Position numbers and translations under genes: made by a program. Shown piece after piece: positions 12,187-24,565 of a stretch of DNA of 64,000 nucleotides (positions are counted from its first letter, which is position 1; every line of letters starts with the position of its first letter). Origin of the DNA: Apostichopus japonicus (taxonomy: Eukaryota > Echinodermata > Holothuroidea > Aspidochirotida > Stichopodidae); NCBI RefSeq assembly GCF_037975245.1, contig NC_092582.1, forward strand, positions 8,558,501 through 8,622,500. The letters run 5' to 3'. The notes under the pieces were generated by a model. The model was given only the letters and a program-made list of their open reading frames with translations. It did not search any database and was not told where the DNA came from.

Positions 12187-14377
12187 AATAAATTAACTGT
12201 AGGTCTAATGTATCAAGGTCAGAACACCGGTTTAATAGATATGCCCATGAAGATCTGAATTCATGTGTTTTATGTTTAGCTGTACAATCCCTGACCTCGG
12301 TCATTCAGCTATTATCAATTTTAACAATAAACAACGGAGAAGAAAATGTCAACTTCTTTATATAAAGCCAAGAAGAAAAAACATATTCAGAAACTGCTCA
12401 TGTACTACAAAAAACCTGTGTAGGTAAATATGAAAGACAGGCGGCCTGCCGATTCGATTTTAGCAAAATCTTATTGAAAGTTTGTGAGGGGGAAACATGT
12501 TCACGCTGTACTCCATGCAGCTTCTACAGGAGAGGTAAAGTTTCTAGAACCCGATTACGTAATAACAACCGACAAGTAGAGATGGAAGAAGGCATATTAT
12601 ATTTAATAGATGGAAGCAGGAAAGGCACAAAGCTAAAACCACTGACTGATGGGAGACGAACATTGGCTTCAGCATGAGGTTCTATCACTGTTCAAACACA
12701 TGGACTACGATATGATTATGTAATAATGAGACATATATCCTAACTATTGTTCGATTAACAAGTGACGTCATATTATGCATAGTGAGACTATACTTTTCAA
12801 TTGCGTCTATCAAGATTGGATAAAGATAGGAACGTATAATAAACGCATTAAGAGTGTGAATATTAAGTCTACAGAATATGATAAACCGATTGAACAAATA
12901 AGATCAAAGTTTATCTTTCTGTTGGTAAGTAAACAGTGAGAAGAAATGGCATTGTATATAGTGTTCCTTTACGGTACCTTACACGTACCTCAGTTAAATT
13001 AGTGAATATTTGAATAAGTGAATTGAGTTGTAATAGTAATGGATGGCTATTATTAGGTATATCATTCTGTCATGGGTTGTTTATATCCTGTATAGCCCTA
13101 TCCTGCAGGGCGTAATGAAATTAACATGACGGGGGTATTGGGAGTACCAAATTATATATAACATGTGGAAATGAAATGCACCGATGACTTTCTATAGAAG
13201 TGAAGGTCACGTGTAGCAGTTATGGTCTGAAATAGCATGTTGAATTGTTTCACAAAGTTTCTCAAATAACCGATACATAACTTGCTACAAATCATGGTAA
13301 ATATCAAAGAAGCTTTAGGAATTTGTCAAGCCTAATGTCCACCAGTCTATTGACTGAAATTAACAATTAGATATGTCTTTGTGATCTGACAAACTTAACA
13401 GTTGGAGGGGCATTCTTTAAAAAAAAAATTTATTTGAATGTCTTGAAAAGTTAGCAATTATAAATGATAAACGACCTATCCATTTTTCTCGATTGTGGTC
13501 ATATCAAACCATCACACATCATCAAACATGATTTGGATAAAAATTTTAACTTTGTAATTGCGTGTTGCTCGACAGATTTAGCTTGCTTCCCTTCTCCTCT
13601 CGATGTAAACCCGAAAGAGCGAAAACTTGTTCCAGCGTGAAATATTTATTTACAATTGGTGACGTCATGCAGTCAGATAAGGCTACAGGAAGTATCCAGC
13701 TTGTAATCGGCCCTCTTTCATTTCAGCTTTCTTTCCTGAAATAATGTCTAACTATATCATAGCACAGAAACACAGCTTCCGCAATTCGAAAACATTCAAC
13801 AATAATTAAATCCCTCTCTCTCTGAAATGTCCCTTTGTTCTTTGAATTAGCTACGAGAGAACAAGAAATACCTCAAATTCCAACAACTTTCGAAGGCTAC
13901 GCCCCTACCGGATCCCGCCGTTGCTTTGAAATTAATACCATAGAAACTGAATATCCCTCCCCCATGTAATTTGTGTTTTAAACTAGCAACGAAGGAACAA
14001 GGACTATTTGAGAACGCTTAGCCCTTATTTTTCGACCATTATCCAGATAGCCGGTAAGTCGGTTTCCAAAAAATCAACATCCCTCTTGAAATTTGGTGAA
14101 ATGACGACGCTGGTTATATGACATTAAAATATTTATCAATTCAATTTTGGTTAACCAATGAAGTTTTGATTGGGGGGGGGGGGTTAAATATGTTTCATAG
14201 CCCCTAAATTTTCCCACAAAGTGCACCTTGTACAGGTGCGTATTTTTCACCTCACACTGTTTGCTTACCCCTCCCCCTCCGGTAATTTCTGGCGCCGCCA
14301 CTGACATACAGGCTTTGCGTAAAACCGTCGAATGAGATTTTATCTCCTTTACGTTTCTTGCATGTAGGCCTACCGAC
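12187..14377 (+). other. NLR A intron 2, conserved in copy B
   Basis: Collinear with 61926-64000. Short open stretches occur (for example 12513-12578 reading about 20 codons ending YVITTDK before a stop), but stops and indels between the copies argue against function. A 60-codon frame at 13562-13744 is preserved in copy B, as expected for a recent duplicate. Copies of a diverged repeat (tagctacgagagaacaag) lie near 13850 and 13985. Confidence 0.35.
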
Positions 14378-15048
14378 GATATGGTCAGTGGCGTAGCTAC
14401 GGGGGGGGGGGCCTGGGGGGCCGGGGCCCCCCATGAAATCGGCTGGCCCCCCCACTGGCCCCCCCCACTGGGAATGGGGTAAAAAAATGTAAAAAAAAAT
14501 TGTAAAAAAAAAAAAAAAAAACTCATCAGTGGGATTCACTAATATTTTTTGTTCAATATTTTGGGAAATAGAGTTACACAATTTTCTCGTCTGCATCTGG
14601 CAGAATAAGAATAATACAATATCTGTAGTAATCATGAGAATGGTCATACAGCATGGCATGGCAATGGTCGATGCGACGGTTGCGACCATACACCACGAAC
14701 CTTGTGCATGTGCTGCGCGATATCGATATCTACCAATACATGTTATCGGTCATCGATTGGCACAAAAACCCAGATTCTGATGACAGCTGCCTCAAGAAAC
14801 CCAATAAATGGCCTAATTAGCACCGAGCCACCAATGTGGACCATTACCGAAACATCGATGCGTGTTAGTCTTCCATCCCCTTCCTCTAATGCTATTTAAG
14901 TCCACATGTGGGCATTTCCTGCAAACCTACCGGTAGCCCACAGGGGTTTGAGTTGGGAGAAAGGCCTTGACACCTTGAAACAACAAATGATGCCAACCAT
15001 AGGCGTACGAGGCGGGGGGTGCAGGGGGGGGGGGCAGACTGCCCCCTA

Positions 15049-15119
15049 AATTTCCAGAGGACAAGAAATTCGGGCAAAAGTCCTGAAAAATTCGGGCAGC
15101 CTAAGAGGAGAAAAAAATA

Positions 15120-15163
<44 letters not shown>

Positions 15164-15221
15164 TCTCCTCTTAGGCTGCCCGAATTTTTCAGGACTTTTG
15201 CCCGAATTTCTTCTCCTCTGG

Positions 15222-15225
<4 letters not shown>
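15049..15225. repeat. Inverted repeat with about 69-bp arms
   Basis: 15049-15117 and 15157-15225 are near-perfect reverse complements (containing gaaattcgggcaaaagtcct and cctaagaggagaaaaa) around an AT-repeat loop. Partial further copies of the words ttgcccga and gcccgaat follow to about 15380. Probably a duplicated, inverted internal part of the hAT-like element. Confidence 0.9.
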
Positions 15226-15284
<59 letters not shown>

Positions 15285-15292
15285 TATATATA
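15225..15292. repeat. (TA)n microsatellite
   Basis: Almost uninterrupted TA dinucleotides; reading frames across it (Tyr-Ile repeats) are not genes. Confidence 0.95.
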
Positions 15293-15478
15293 AATATGCA
15301 GTAGCTTGCCCGAATCTTTTTCAAATTTTTGCCCGACAATTCCATGATTTTCTTTATTTAGCATCATGATGCCCGAATATTTCCGTGTAACACCACCGTA
15401 AGCGCAGTTCATCTGGGCTACCACGCTTTTTGCACGATCAATTTTTTTTCTTCTAACTAGTCAATTGTATACCTGGAC

Positions 15479-16136
15479 CAAGGGCGGCGGAACCGGGGGG
15501 GAAAAGGGGGCACGTGCCCCTCCCCCACTTTTCCTCAGGTTAGAAATGTGCCTTTTTTCTACATAAAAATTGAGGTGCCTCAAGTTAGCAATAAGAGGCC
15601 AGGGAACCAGAATGAACACTCGGGAAGGGCCGTTTCCGGCCATCTGAGGGGTTTGTAAAACCAAAAATTTTTTAAAAGTACGCTCCGCGCCAACCGATGG
15701 TGGCGCTCCGCTCAGATAGCCGTGCATACAACTTTGCAAATCCTGGCTAAGCCCGTGACTTTTTACGAATTTCTGTGAGTCAAACTCAAATCATTTTCGA
15801 ATGGAAAAAATTTGTTAAGATATTAACAAGAAAAAAACTCTAATTCGGAAGATTCCTACATTAGCAACTAGCATGATTTCACCTCATTTTGTCTCAAAAG
15901 AAAACTTGTTCCTTGTTTCCCAATTTGCGCATTGGATATTGCAGTGCTAGTATGCATATTTGAGGGGGGGGGGGGGGGACGTTGATGGAGTGATGTGTAT
16001 ACACAAATAAGATAATACAATAAGAGTTATAAAGGGTACTGAATATAACGCTGCATCATTCCAATCGAATTTCTGCAAAGTGCCCTTTGATGTCGGTGCC
16101 CCCCCCCCCAGATTAAAAGTGCTTCCGCCGCCCTTG
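15479..16136. mobile_element. Nested hAT-like element, 658 bp
   Basis: Inverted ends CAAGGGCGGCGGAA / TTCCGCCGCCCTTG, flanked by 8-bp repeats ACCTGGAC (15471-15478) and ACCTGGAT (16137-16144), 7 of 8 identical. It lies inside the element at 14386-16987, so it is the younger insertion. It carries the internal module (ccgtttccggccatctgag through ccaaccgatggtggcg) also seen in its host element. No transposase. Confidence 0.8.
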
Positions 16137-16995
16137 ACCTGGATATCCCCGACATGAGTGTATAAAAGAAACATTTTCTTTTCATGGATGGTGGGGGAGG
16201 GGGAGTGTCTACAAGCCTAGAAGTACATGTTTATCATATTCTTTGTTATATTTTATACTTTTTTGTGAGAAAAATTGCAGTCTCACCCGACACAGCGACA
16301 TTATCCCGCCTACGTGTCGTTGAACAATGTTTTTCTGGGGGTAGCTGAGTACTGTGTTAAAATAATAAACTAAATAACTAAACTAACTAAATATAGCAGC
16401 TTAAAAAATATGCTGTCCCATTTTTCCCCTTCAAAGTGATGTTACCATATTTTCTTCTTCTAATTTACCAAATGTAAATTTCTAAAACGTGAGATTATAA
16501 AATAAAGAATGTTTAGATGCAACTTGCAAGGCCTCAGAAGTGCCGTTTCCGGCAATCTGAGAGGCATTGTGTGCCAAAAATTTTCTTGTTCGCTACGCGC
16601 CAACCGATGGTGGCGCTCCGCTTAGATAGTGTCACGGGAACTTTCGGGCACAAAAAGTTCTGCCCCCCCCCCAAACTGAAATGGTCCCGTACGCCTTTGA
16701 TGTCAACTTCACTCAAGTTAAAAGTCTGGCTGAGTTGGCAAGGCCAGTCAGCATGAAAGAGAGAAAAAAAAATTTGCATTTCTGTCACCAAAGTTGCACA
16801 TCTTTTTGGTTGCTATTTTGCCTCACAGGTGCCATCTCCTGCGATCTGGGGGGTGCTGAAATCTCAAATTTTCTCTGTACGCTCCGCGCCAACCAAGGTG
16901 GCGCTCCGCTCAGATAGTAACCCGCCCCCCACAAGAAAGAACAGCCCCCCATGGCCCCCCACTGAAAAAATCCTAGCTACGCCACTGGATATGGT

Positions 16996-19944
16996 AGTGA
17001 CCACACGACACCATATTATCCAATGAGATAACAATATACTTAGCTTGATACATAAAGTTCGCGGTCTTATATGGCGTAACACGTCTGATGCATATTCATA
17101 GTTTTACTTGTAATACTTCAGCAATGTCGTGCGACGAAGAAATATTTGGCGCCAAAGAGATTCAGACAATGTAGGAACACCTGTACAGGTGGATCTGTTT
17201 ATACAGTAATAATGAAATACATACCAGCACTGCAGTCGATCTTTATTCAGTATTACATTGGTCGTTGAACCAGTTGATATTCTTTGTCGGATTTTGTCGT
17301 CGTTTCATTCACTTTTGTGTAAACAATCGCGATTTAAATATTGGAGAAAAGGTAATTAGCTAAGAGAATCGTTTGTTTAATGGTAAGATATTTTGAAGGT
17401 AAAGGTACATATAGTAGTATATGCTTGGTAGTTTAACTTAGATCTATGCCTAGAGCTATTGAATGACAGGCTATAGGCCAAGGACAATTACACTTGAGAT
17501 GTAGCCTAGCCTAAGGAAGATTTTACCCAATATCAGATTATATCTCAATGAGTTAGAACTCTTTACATAAGAATAGAAACAGTTAATGTTAAGGACCGAC
17601 TTGTCACAAATTTAGAACCTGATGACCTTTCCTCAAAAATGAACTGAAATTTGCCAAAAACACATAATGTGGTCGATATTGTTTTACAAACAAAAATTCA
17701 AATAGAAAATGCAAAGAAGATGAAAAGCAAACTTTAAAAGATGTATTTTTTATATAAACGAAAATTAATGGGGCACTTCTAATTACAATGAAAACATAAA
17801 CAAGTTTGCTATAGTATTAATTATGATTTCATAAACAGCACAATAGGTCTAGCCTAACCTGTGATAACATTTCAAAAGCCGTGTGATATTCGTCCTAAAA
17901 TAACACTGAACAAACTTTCACGAAGCTATACTCAGGTCTATGTAATGGACTAATACTATGTTCTAGGAAGTCAGTTGATCAGATAATTATGAAGATAGTT
18001 TAAGAAGAGTGGTTTCCTTCCCCTTTTTCAACCTATCATCACCGGAAGATATTTCGTTAATTGCAACTTTAGAGGCAAATTCGAAACAACCATAAGAACT
18101 TAAACAATCCAATATCATCTGTCACAACCGCATCCAAAATAATACTCCCATTGAATAAAAAATATCAAAAGCAGTATTAGTGAAATAGGTATCATACACA
18201 GGTTTTGTCAGGAAGCACGATGCATTGAATTTATTAGAAAAAAATAAATAGCTTTACAATTATGTCAAGTTAGCAAATAACGCTGAGACGTTTGTTTTGC
18301 ATAAACATTTAATTTGAAAATGCGCCATCACTTTTCTTTAAATTGCATTGAATGAATCACTAATTTGAAAATTGCGCCACCTTCTATGTAACTTGTTCTG
18401 GCTAATGACAGAACCGTGTGTGTATTTTTTCACCACTAAAATTGAGTACGATGTCAGTTCCAAAGAAAACCAAATAAAAGTGAAATTCGACCAAACTCTT
18501 TTTCACAAGCAAACAGTGAGCATTTCTTCCGCTAAAATGGCTGCATATAAGGCCTACGTTTTTCTTAGTGAAACCAACACTGCAGCTATGTTAATGGAAT
18601 GTATCTTTGGTAGGCTAAAACATTCAACAGGATTACAAAGGATATCAAGTTAAACTACATGGTCAACCTGTTTATGAATATTAAAAGTAGCTTCTTTATA
18701 GCTAGTGCCAAAAGTTGAAATGCTTGAATTAAGTAAATATTGTAAATTATTCCTCCAACCTTCTGATGTCAAGAGCTGGTAGACCTATTACTAAGAAAAA
18801 TGACAAAAAGTCACTCCATATGCTTAAAATAGAATTGATAACCTAAAACCTACAAAGTTTTTTTTAACTTTGACTTTTTGTAACCAACCCAATTAGTATT
18901 TTTGAAAATTCTCTTTAAAGATCATCACTTCAAATGTTTCTTTCTTTAAAATAAAAATTAAAGCAAACGAAAACAAGATGGAGATCTTGTTATCTTTATA
19001 AAACAATTCTCTTTGTCTATTCATTAGAGGTAAAGTTATTTCAAATCAACAAAGTTGAAACTAAATTCAATCTATCATTATTTGCTCTTTCAAATAGAAC
19101 ATTAATAAAACTCAAGATTATCAATAGTGAATATTAGGTTTTTAATTAATGAAAGATTTAATCTAAAATAATATCCTTCAAACTCTTGAAACAAAATTAG
19201 TTTCATTTGTAACGTTTTCATTAACTTTATACTCATTCTCCTCATAAAAGTTTATCAAATTAGTTAAGTCCATGCTGATAATTTTCATTGATATTTCCTG
19301 ATAGAAAACTAAATGAACAATACATATAATATTCTATAAATCATTGGAATAATTCCTTCTGCAAATAATGATGCTGTCAGTCTTGCTTTAAATATAAATA
19401 GATTTAAATTCCAAATGACTCTTTTAAAAAGTTGTATTTATTAAATATTAAACTATATAATCCATAAATAATTATGTAGGTTTATTTTATCAAACTCAGT
19501 ACCCCTGTCTCCTTAAATAAACTAAAAGTCAAATACATACAAATCTTACTAATTCTATCTACGACCAAATATTTTTGTCTACATTTGTTATTCAAGGCTA
19601 CATATTTTTAGTTTTCACCCATCAAATAGACGTAATAATTCTCTGTTTCCAAACTCCTACTCCATTTTTCTTTATTAAAATAATACATTTATTCCTGTTT
19701 CTAGTTTATAAATTCTTTCAAAATCAACGACTTTAATTTCCGTTCGCTAAATTCATTCCTACATACAAAATTACATAAACACAACCTTAACGTCCGTAAA
19801 ATTCATCGCTTATAATCTCTTCCATTTTTCTTTATTTCTTTTTTATCATTTATAAACATCCTAATAATTATTCTAATCGTAACCTAATCCAATCTATTTA
19901 TCTCTATCTACTCTATTATCAGTAACTCTATTCTTTCATTCTAG
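16996..19944 (+). other. AT-rich intron sequence before the LRR exon
   Basis: About 3 kb with no recognisable gene; 18300-19940 is especially AT-rich. A 93-codon frame at 18372-18653 matches nothing I know and has no splice context. A strong pyrimidine tract leads to the acceptor at 19944. Confidence 0.4.
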
Positions 19945-20153
19945 ATTCCTATCTCCCGTGTGAATCTAGTAGGCTGCTCTCCTAGAGTTGATGAGTCTGG
20001 TCTGAACCTTATCCTTCAGTCTGGTCTCTCTCTCTCTATCCTGAGTTCTCTCCAGAAGCTGTGGATCTATGACAACAACAGGAGACTAACTAATGAAGAG
20101 TTGGCGGCCATCTTGTCTTACTCCTCACAGTGTACAAGCTTGAAGGAGCTGAG
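19945..20153 (+). CDS. NLR gene A, LRR exon
   Basis: Acceptor ttctttcattctag ends at 19944 and a consensus donor (GTAAGT) begins at 20154. In phase 0, which is what the NACHT exon donor supplies, it encodes 69 residues plus two bases, beginning IPISRVNLVGCSP and ending SQCTSLKEL, with leucine-rich-repeat spacing (SSLQKLWIYDN, then TSLKEL). The RYD|IPIS join is the kind of junction I expect in echinoderm NLRs (from memory). It lies 15 kb from the NACHT exon, with transposons between, so it could belong to another NLR copy, but orientation and phase agree. It ends in phase 2. Confidence 0.75.
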
Positions 20154-23100
20154 GTAAGTATTCCGGTGTAGATGTTAGAATCATCATAACAGTTAAACAG
20201 GGCATTAAATTAATTATTAAAGTTATCATTATTAAACTAACAATATAGAATGTAAAATCTGCTGTATTTTAATGTCAAGGATTGGATTTAATTAGTTTAA
20301 GTGGATTTATTTGAATAAATTAGGCCATCGTTAAAGGAAATATATAGGATGTTGCGATAAATGAAACAAGATAAAGTGGATTAATTTGGGGATTATTAAA
20401 ATCGGTGTTGGCCCGGGGTGACTTAAGGGGTTACAGCGGTGTTCTTGTCGTAATTTATCTTATTTTTTTATATTTTTTTATGAAGGGGTGAGTCTTAAAG
20501 TGACAAAATTGTTAATTTGGATACAAAATAAGAGAGAAAACAAACGCAACCGGATTTGAGTTAATTTCTAATGAAAGTTGTGACCATTTCTAATGGTTTT
20601 ATTTTAAATTTTGGAAATAATAACTTAAATCGCCCAATTGAAAACTCAAAAAAGTTTAAAAATGTGTGCAATATATCATTAGAAAAGATTTTTAGACCAA
20701 ATAAAAAAGGAAATATTGATTCAAAATGAATTCAATAAAATTATGGGTTGATATGAAAGCTTTTTCACTGACAACTCAAGAAAAAGTTAAGTGTTTACTA
20801 CTAAAAGAGAATTAGTTACATTAAAAAATAAATTAATAGAGGAAAATATTTAAAAAGAAATAGTAGACAAAAATATTAATATTAATATTAGAAATCTTCG
20901 TCGCATTAATTTATGACAGGTTTAAGAAGAAAACTGAACAAAATGTTTAAATTATTTATAAGAAACAATCTGCAATCAATTAGTCAATATGAAAGTAATT
21001 TTAAAGTCATAGAACAGTATTTACAAGAAAAAATACATTGATCAATATACGGATAATTGTAAATATAGTTGTTACAAAAATTTATTGGGAAAAAAATGTA
21101 AATATGATTAAAAAGACTACTGTTAAAGAAGTTTAATATACAGAATTTTTAATAAAATAATATTATTTAAACTCTAAAATTTCAGTGAATGAAATAAATA
21201 ATCACATCACTGCGTTACAAGTAGAACTTTTCATTAAAAACCCAGATTTGGATGTCAACATTGGACAGTTGATATTTCCAAAGTAAGATTCTTCAGTAAT
21301 TTTATCTAAAAACAGTATAAAACGAGGAAATAAGACTTGATTATTGCTTAAGTAATGTTTAGTATTTATCGCAAAATGCAAAGCCTTTTGTAGTAATTTA
21401 CACTTTCTTGAAATCGTGAAGCAATTTAAATTCCCGCCCGCGTTGACTATACACAAACGTTAAATTACCCCCTCCCCCCACCCATCGCAGCGGGTGACCC
21501 TTTTGCACCCCTCATTCCTCTTTTGTTTCTTAAACCAACTCTAACCGTATCTGATCATCTTTCTGTTACACTCACTGGTTAAGAATCACCACCAGCTCTA
21601 ATATTAAATACTATTGTATACATTGTAGTTATACAGGTAGACACTCAGGCTTCGCTACTACTTGAATATATTTATTTTCTCATTCTAACAAACCTTATCA
21701 AATTTTAAGTGTTTACGCACAGCGTAATATATTACTCATTGCCTTTTAGCCAATCTTAATCTCCACCCCTACTCCGCCCACAGCCCTTTCACTTTCCACC
21801 CCTCCCCCCCCCCCCCAATTGACATCACCTCCAATCCGCTCTTATTATGACATGAACGATAATTGCACTTTTGAAATTGCTACCCGTGAGTTTATTTGCT
21901 ATGTTGGTCAGCTACGTTTGGTGCATATCGTTCCACTGTAAATACCAAACCCGAAGCACGAGACACACTAACACAACGACATGTATAGCATGCACTACAA
22001 AAACCATACGTTTTCTGACTTAAATATTAAAATATTCTTTCTCTATGTAATAACGATATCCCATGTTAACTTCCAACCGAGAACGTCTATATAACATTAA
22101 ACTTTTCTTCTCTCAGTTCCCACATTTAGTTCATTTCAATACCATTTAGCATAAAAGACCAGAAAAGATAACAAAATTATTGCGTTAGATAGATTCTACA
22201 AACATTCTCATTGTACAATTATAACTATTCAAGTCGTTTTATATTTTACACAAAACATGACCATCACAGAATATTCTTAAATTTATTCAGTTCTTAGAGA
22301 AAGATCTAATGGAACAATTAAAAATCCCCGTAAATTCCATAACGTTACTTTTCTACACAGTAAAATATACACAACACACGTGTTCGTGTATAACAACGTA
22401 AGCCAAATCTGCTGTTCTTTAGCAGTACATATATAATAGCGACCCTATACATGTAGCTTTTAGTCTGTGTCAATCACAATACATTAAAAGAGAAACCATT
22501 GATTCAATAAAGAAATTCTCAGACAAAATAAGCGAAGTTAAGATGAAGGGTGAAACACCTGGAGCTACTGTAAAGACCTATTTAGCATAATAATAGATAT
22601 GACACGAGCCAGTGTACTAGTGTTGATTGATTTCAGTACCGATGAATGTCACGTGTCTAGTACGACTGGATGGTTGTCATGGCATTAAAAGGTGTAAACG
22701 TGCTACACTGAAATTAATCAAGCGGTAAGAATATAACAATTAGTTTTCTACTAATTCTCCTAATAAAGCGCTCTTATATAATGTACTCCATTAATTTGGG
22801 AAGGATGCAGCCATTTTGATATAATGTTCTCTAATTTATATTTGTATGGTTTTTGTATCTTTATTATGTGTATTGCACAATGAGTGAAATATGTAACCAA
22901 ACCACCATTTTCAGTCATGGACCTCGGTTGAATAATAATCCCCAGTGATGATATAATTTATAATATGTTAAGTATTTGACATCAGACGCGGATCTAGGGG
23001 CTGTGTGAGCGTACCGCAACATTGTTGAACCCCACAAAAAGTGTATTTATTAGCATAACCATGCGTGTGTAAAGTGACCTTATTATAGGCCAAATTTATA

Positions 23101-23890
23101 GACCTAACTATGCCTCGGTCAGAATGCACTATTTCACGGCTAAACTTGTATTTACTGAAGGACCCACCCCCCCCCCCCCCACCCTGCATGGAAATCGGCT
23201 TCAATGAACCAAGTGCAACAACCACTCCAAACTATGGAGACACTCTTATATCGACCTTGCAAAATTGTGAGAGGGGTCGTGGATTGCAAAGTCGGCAATT
23301 CATGCATAACGCAAAGTCGGTAGTTACTATTACGGTTGGATTCGCCCAACACGGTAACATTTAGAAATGCTGTACTCGACACTTCGTTATTTGATCAGCG
23401 ACGGCTAGACCGTCATTTCTCAGAAGGTTGCTAAAATAACCGTAGGGTCTGGCACTGTTTATCCATGTTTGCAAAAAACATTCAACAGGTTGAATGAAGT
23501 TATCATCAAAGGAACATTAAAATTGAAAATTGGTACTATTAAATTAGTAACTGTTGAAAATATGATGTAGTTAATGCCTTTAAATGTTAAACTGTTGTGT
23601 TTAATACAGAAATTGTTAACCCCCTGTACAATAGTACATGTACCTGGGTAAGGTTAGTACCAAATGTTAAAATGGGTAACGTTTAAGGTTAGTACCATCA
23701 TGTTTTCATGTTTAAACGTAAGTTGCCTATAAATAAAAACAAAAGTTAAAATATATCTATAACGAAAATAACTGCTTGCACGGTAGAAGACGTATAAAGG
23801 AACACACGTATTCTGAAATAAAGTTCCCATTCGACTACTCAAACGTGTATATTTCATTACGAGTAGAACCCCATGAAAAATATGACGCGG
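20154..23890 (+). other. Long intron, no gene seen
   Basis: Very AT-rich to about 21450, then mixed sequence with C runs near 21470, 21800 and 23165. No exon with both splice sites and coding potential was found by eye. The segment near 22985 (acgcggatctagggg) resembles decayed hAT ends but has no partner that I could find. Confidence 0.35.
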
Positions 23891-23899
23891 GTACAGGTA

Positions 23900-23993
23900 C
23901 AGAGCCGTATAGAGAGAGAGTTTGGCCAACTATAACGATTTCTGATTGGTCGAGATATTTCAGCGCTCACTGGCCATCACTATATACGGCTCT
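23900..23993. mobile_element. 94-bp palindromic mini-element with 9-bp target duplication
   Basis: Inverted ends CAGAGCCGTATA / TATACGGCTCT, flanked by direct repeats GTACAGGTA at 23891-23899 and 23994-24002. The inner part has further complementary words (ttggcca / tggccat). No coding capacity. Likely a very short non-autonomous element; the overlap of ACAG between end and duplication leaves a one-base uncertainty in the border. Confidence 0.55.
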
Positions 23994-24213
23994 GTACAGG
24001 TAGGACCGATACCGCCGCCATTACCTTTCGGGATACATTTCATACTGTAATTTTGATTAATTGAGCCCTCAGCTTCGATTGTAGGAATTGTATATTTTGT
24101 CACATGGTTTTGCGGCTTCTTATGTTCCTCGCGTATGACAATAACAGTGAAATTCGCATGCTCCAATTACATTAACACACGTTCAGTTTGAACGTATTCG
24201 CACCACGGGGGAT

Positions 24214-24565
24214 GCTCGCTAGATCGAAGGCCCGCTAGACCGAAGGTCCGCTAGATCGAATAAATAGGGTCCGCTAGACCGAAGGTCCGCTAGACCGAAG
24301 GTCCGCTAGACCGAAGGTCCGCTAGACCGAAGGTCCGCTAGATCGAACATATAGGGTCCGCTAAACCGAAGATCCGCTAGATCGAAGGTCCGCTAGGTCG
24401 AAGGTCCGCTAGATCGAATATATAGGGTCCGCTAGACCGAAGGTCCGCTAGATCGAAGGTCCGCTAGATCGAAGGTCCGCTAGACCGAAGGTCCGCTAGA
24501 TCGAAGGTCCGCTAGACCGAAGGTCCGCTAGATCGAAGGTCCGCTAGACCGAAAGGTCCGCTAGA
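24214..24565 (+). repeat. 16-bp tandem array (left end)
   Basis: About 20 units of ggtccgctagaccgaa / ggtccgctagatcgaa, interrupted at about 24258, 24350 and 24417 by AT-containing variants (atatagggtccgcta). These variant units also occur in the inverted array at 26754-27003. Not CRISPR: units abut without unique spacers. Confidence 0.95.

Larger units (their letters stand above)
305..14255 (+). repeat. Segmental duplication, copy A (NLR 5' half)
   Basis: This block is collinear with 56215-64000: upstream flank, first NLR exon, NACHT exon, 49-bp minisatellite and downstream flank come in the same order and orientation. Copy A has extra sequence at 4842-5248 (small DNA transposon), at 7466-12133 (CACTG element) and at about 1465-2308 (about 840 bp absent from copy B). 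The left edge is hidden by the transposon ending at 304; the right edge is only a lower limit because copy B leaves the window at the matching base. The NACHT exons differ at roughly 20 of 469 residues. Confidence 0.9.
14386..16987. mobile_element. hAT-like element (2.6 kb, composite)
   Basis: Ends are inverted repeats (CAGTGGCGTAGCTACG and its complement, with one extra base on the right) flanked by a perfect 8-bp target duplication GATATGGT (14378-14385 and 16988-16995). The end sequence and 8-bp duplication are typical of hAT transposons. G runs follow the left end and C runs precede the right. No transposase frame is visible, so it is non-autonomous. It contains a hairpin (15049-15225), an AT repeat, a second hAT-like element (15479-16136) and copies of a shared internal module (16545-16630, 16830-16918). 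Confidence 0.88.

Noticed and set aside
13562-13744. 60-codon frame preserved in copy B (63305-63487)
   Set aside because: Preservation is expected between recent duplicates; no splice context, start signal or family resemblance.
15046-15424. Minus-strand frames over the AT repeat and hairpin
   Set aside because: Low-complexity translation of microsatellite and inverted repeat.
18372-18653. 93-codon plus-strand frame in AT-rich intron
   Set aside because: No family resemblance, splice context or conservation that I can test.
24214-24565. Possible CRISPR array
   Set aside because: Units are contiguous 16-bp repeats without unique spacers, in animal DNA, and form the inverted end of an element.
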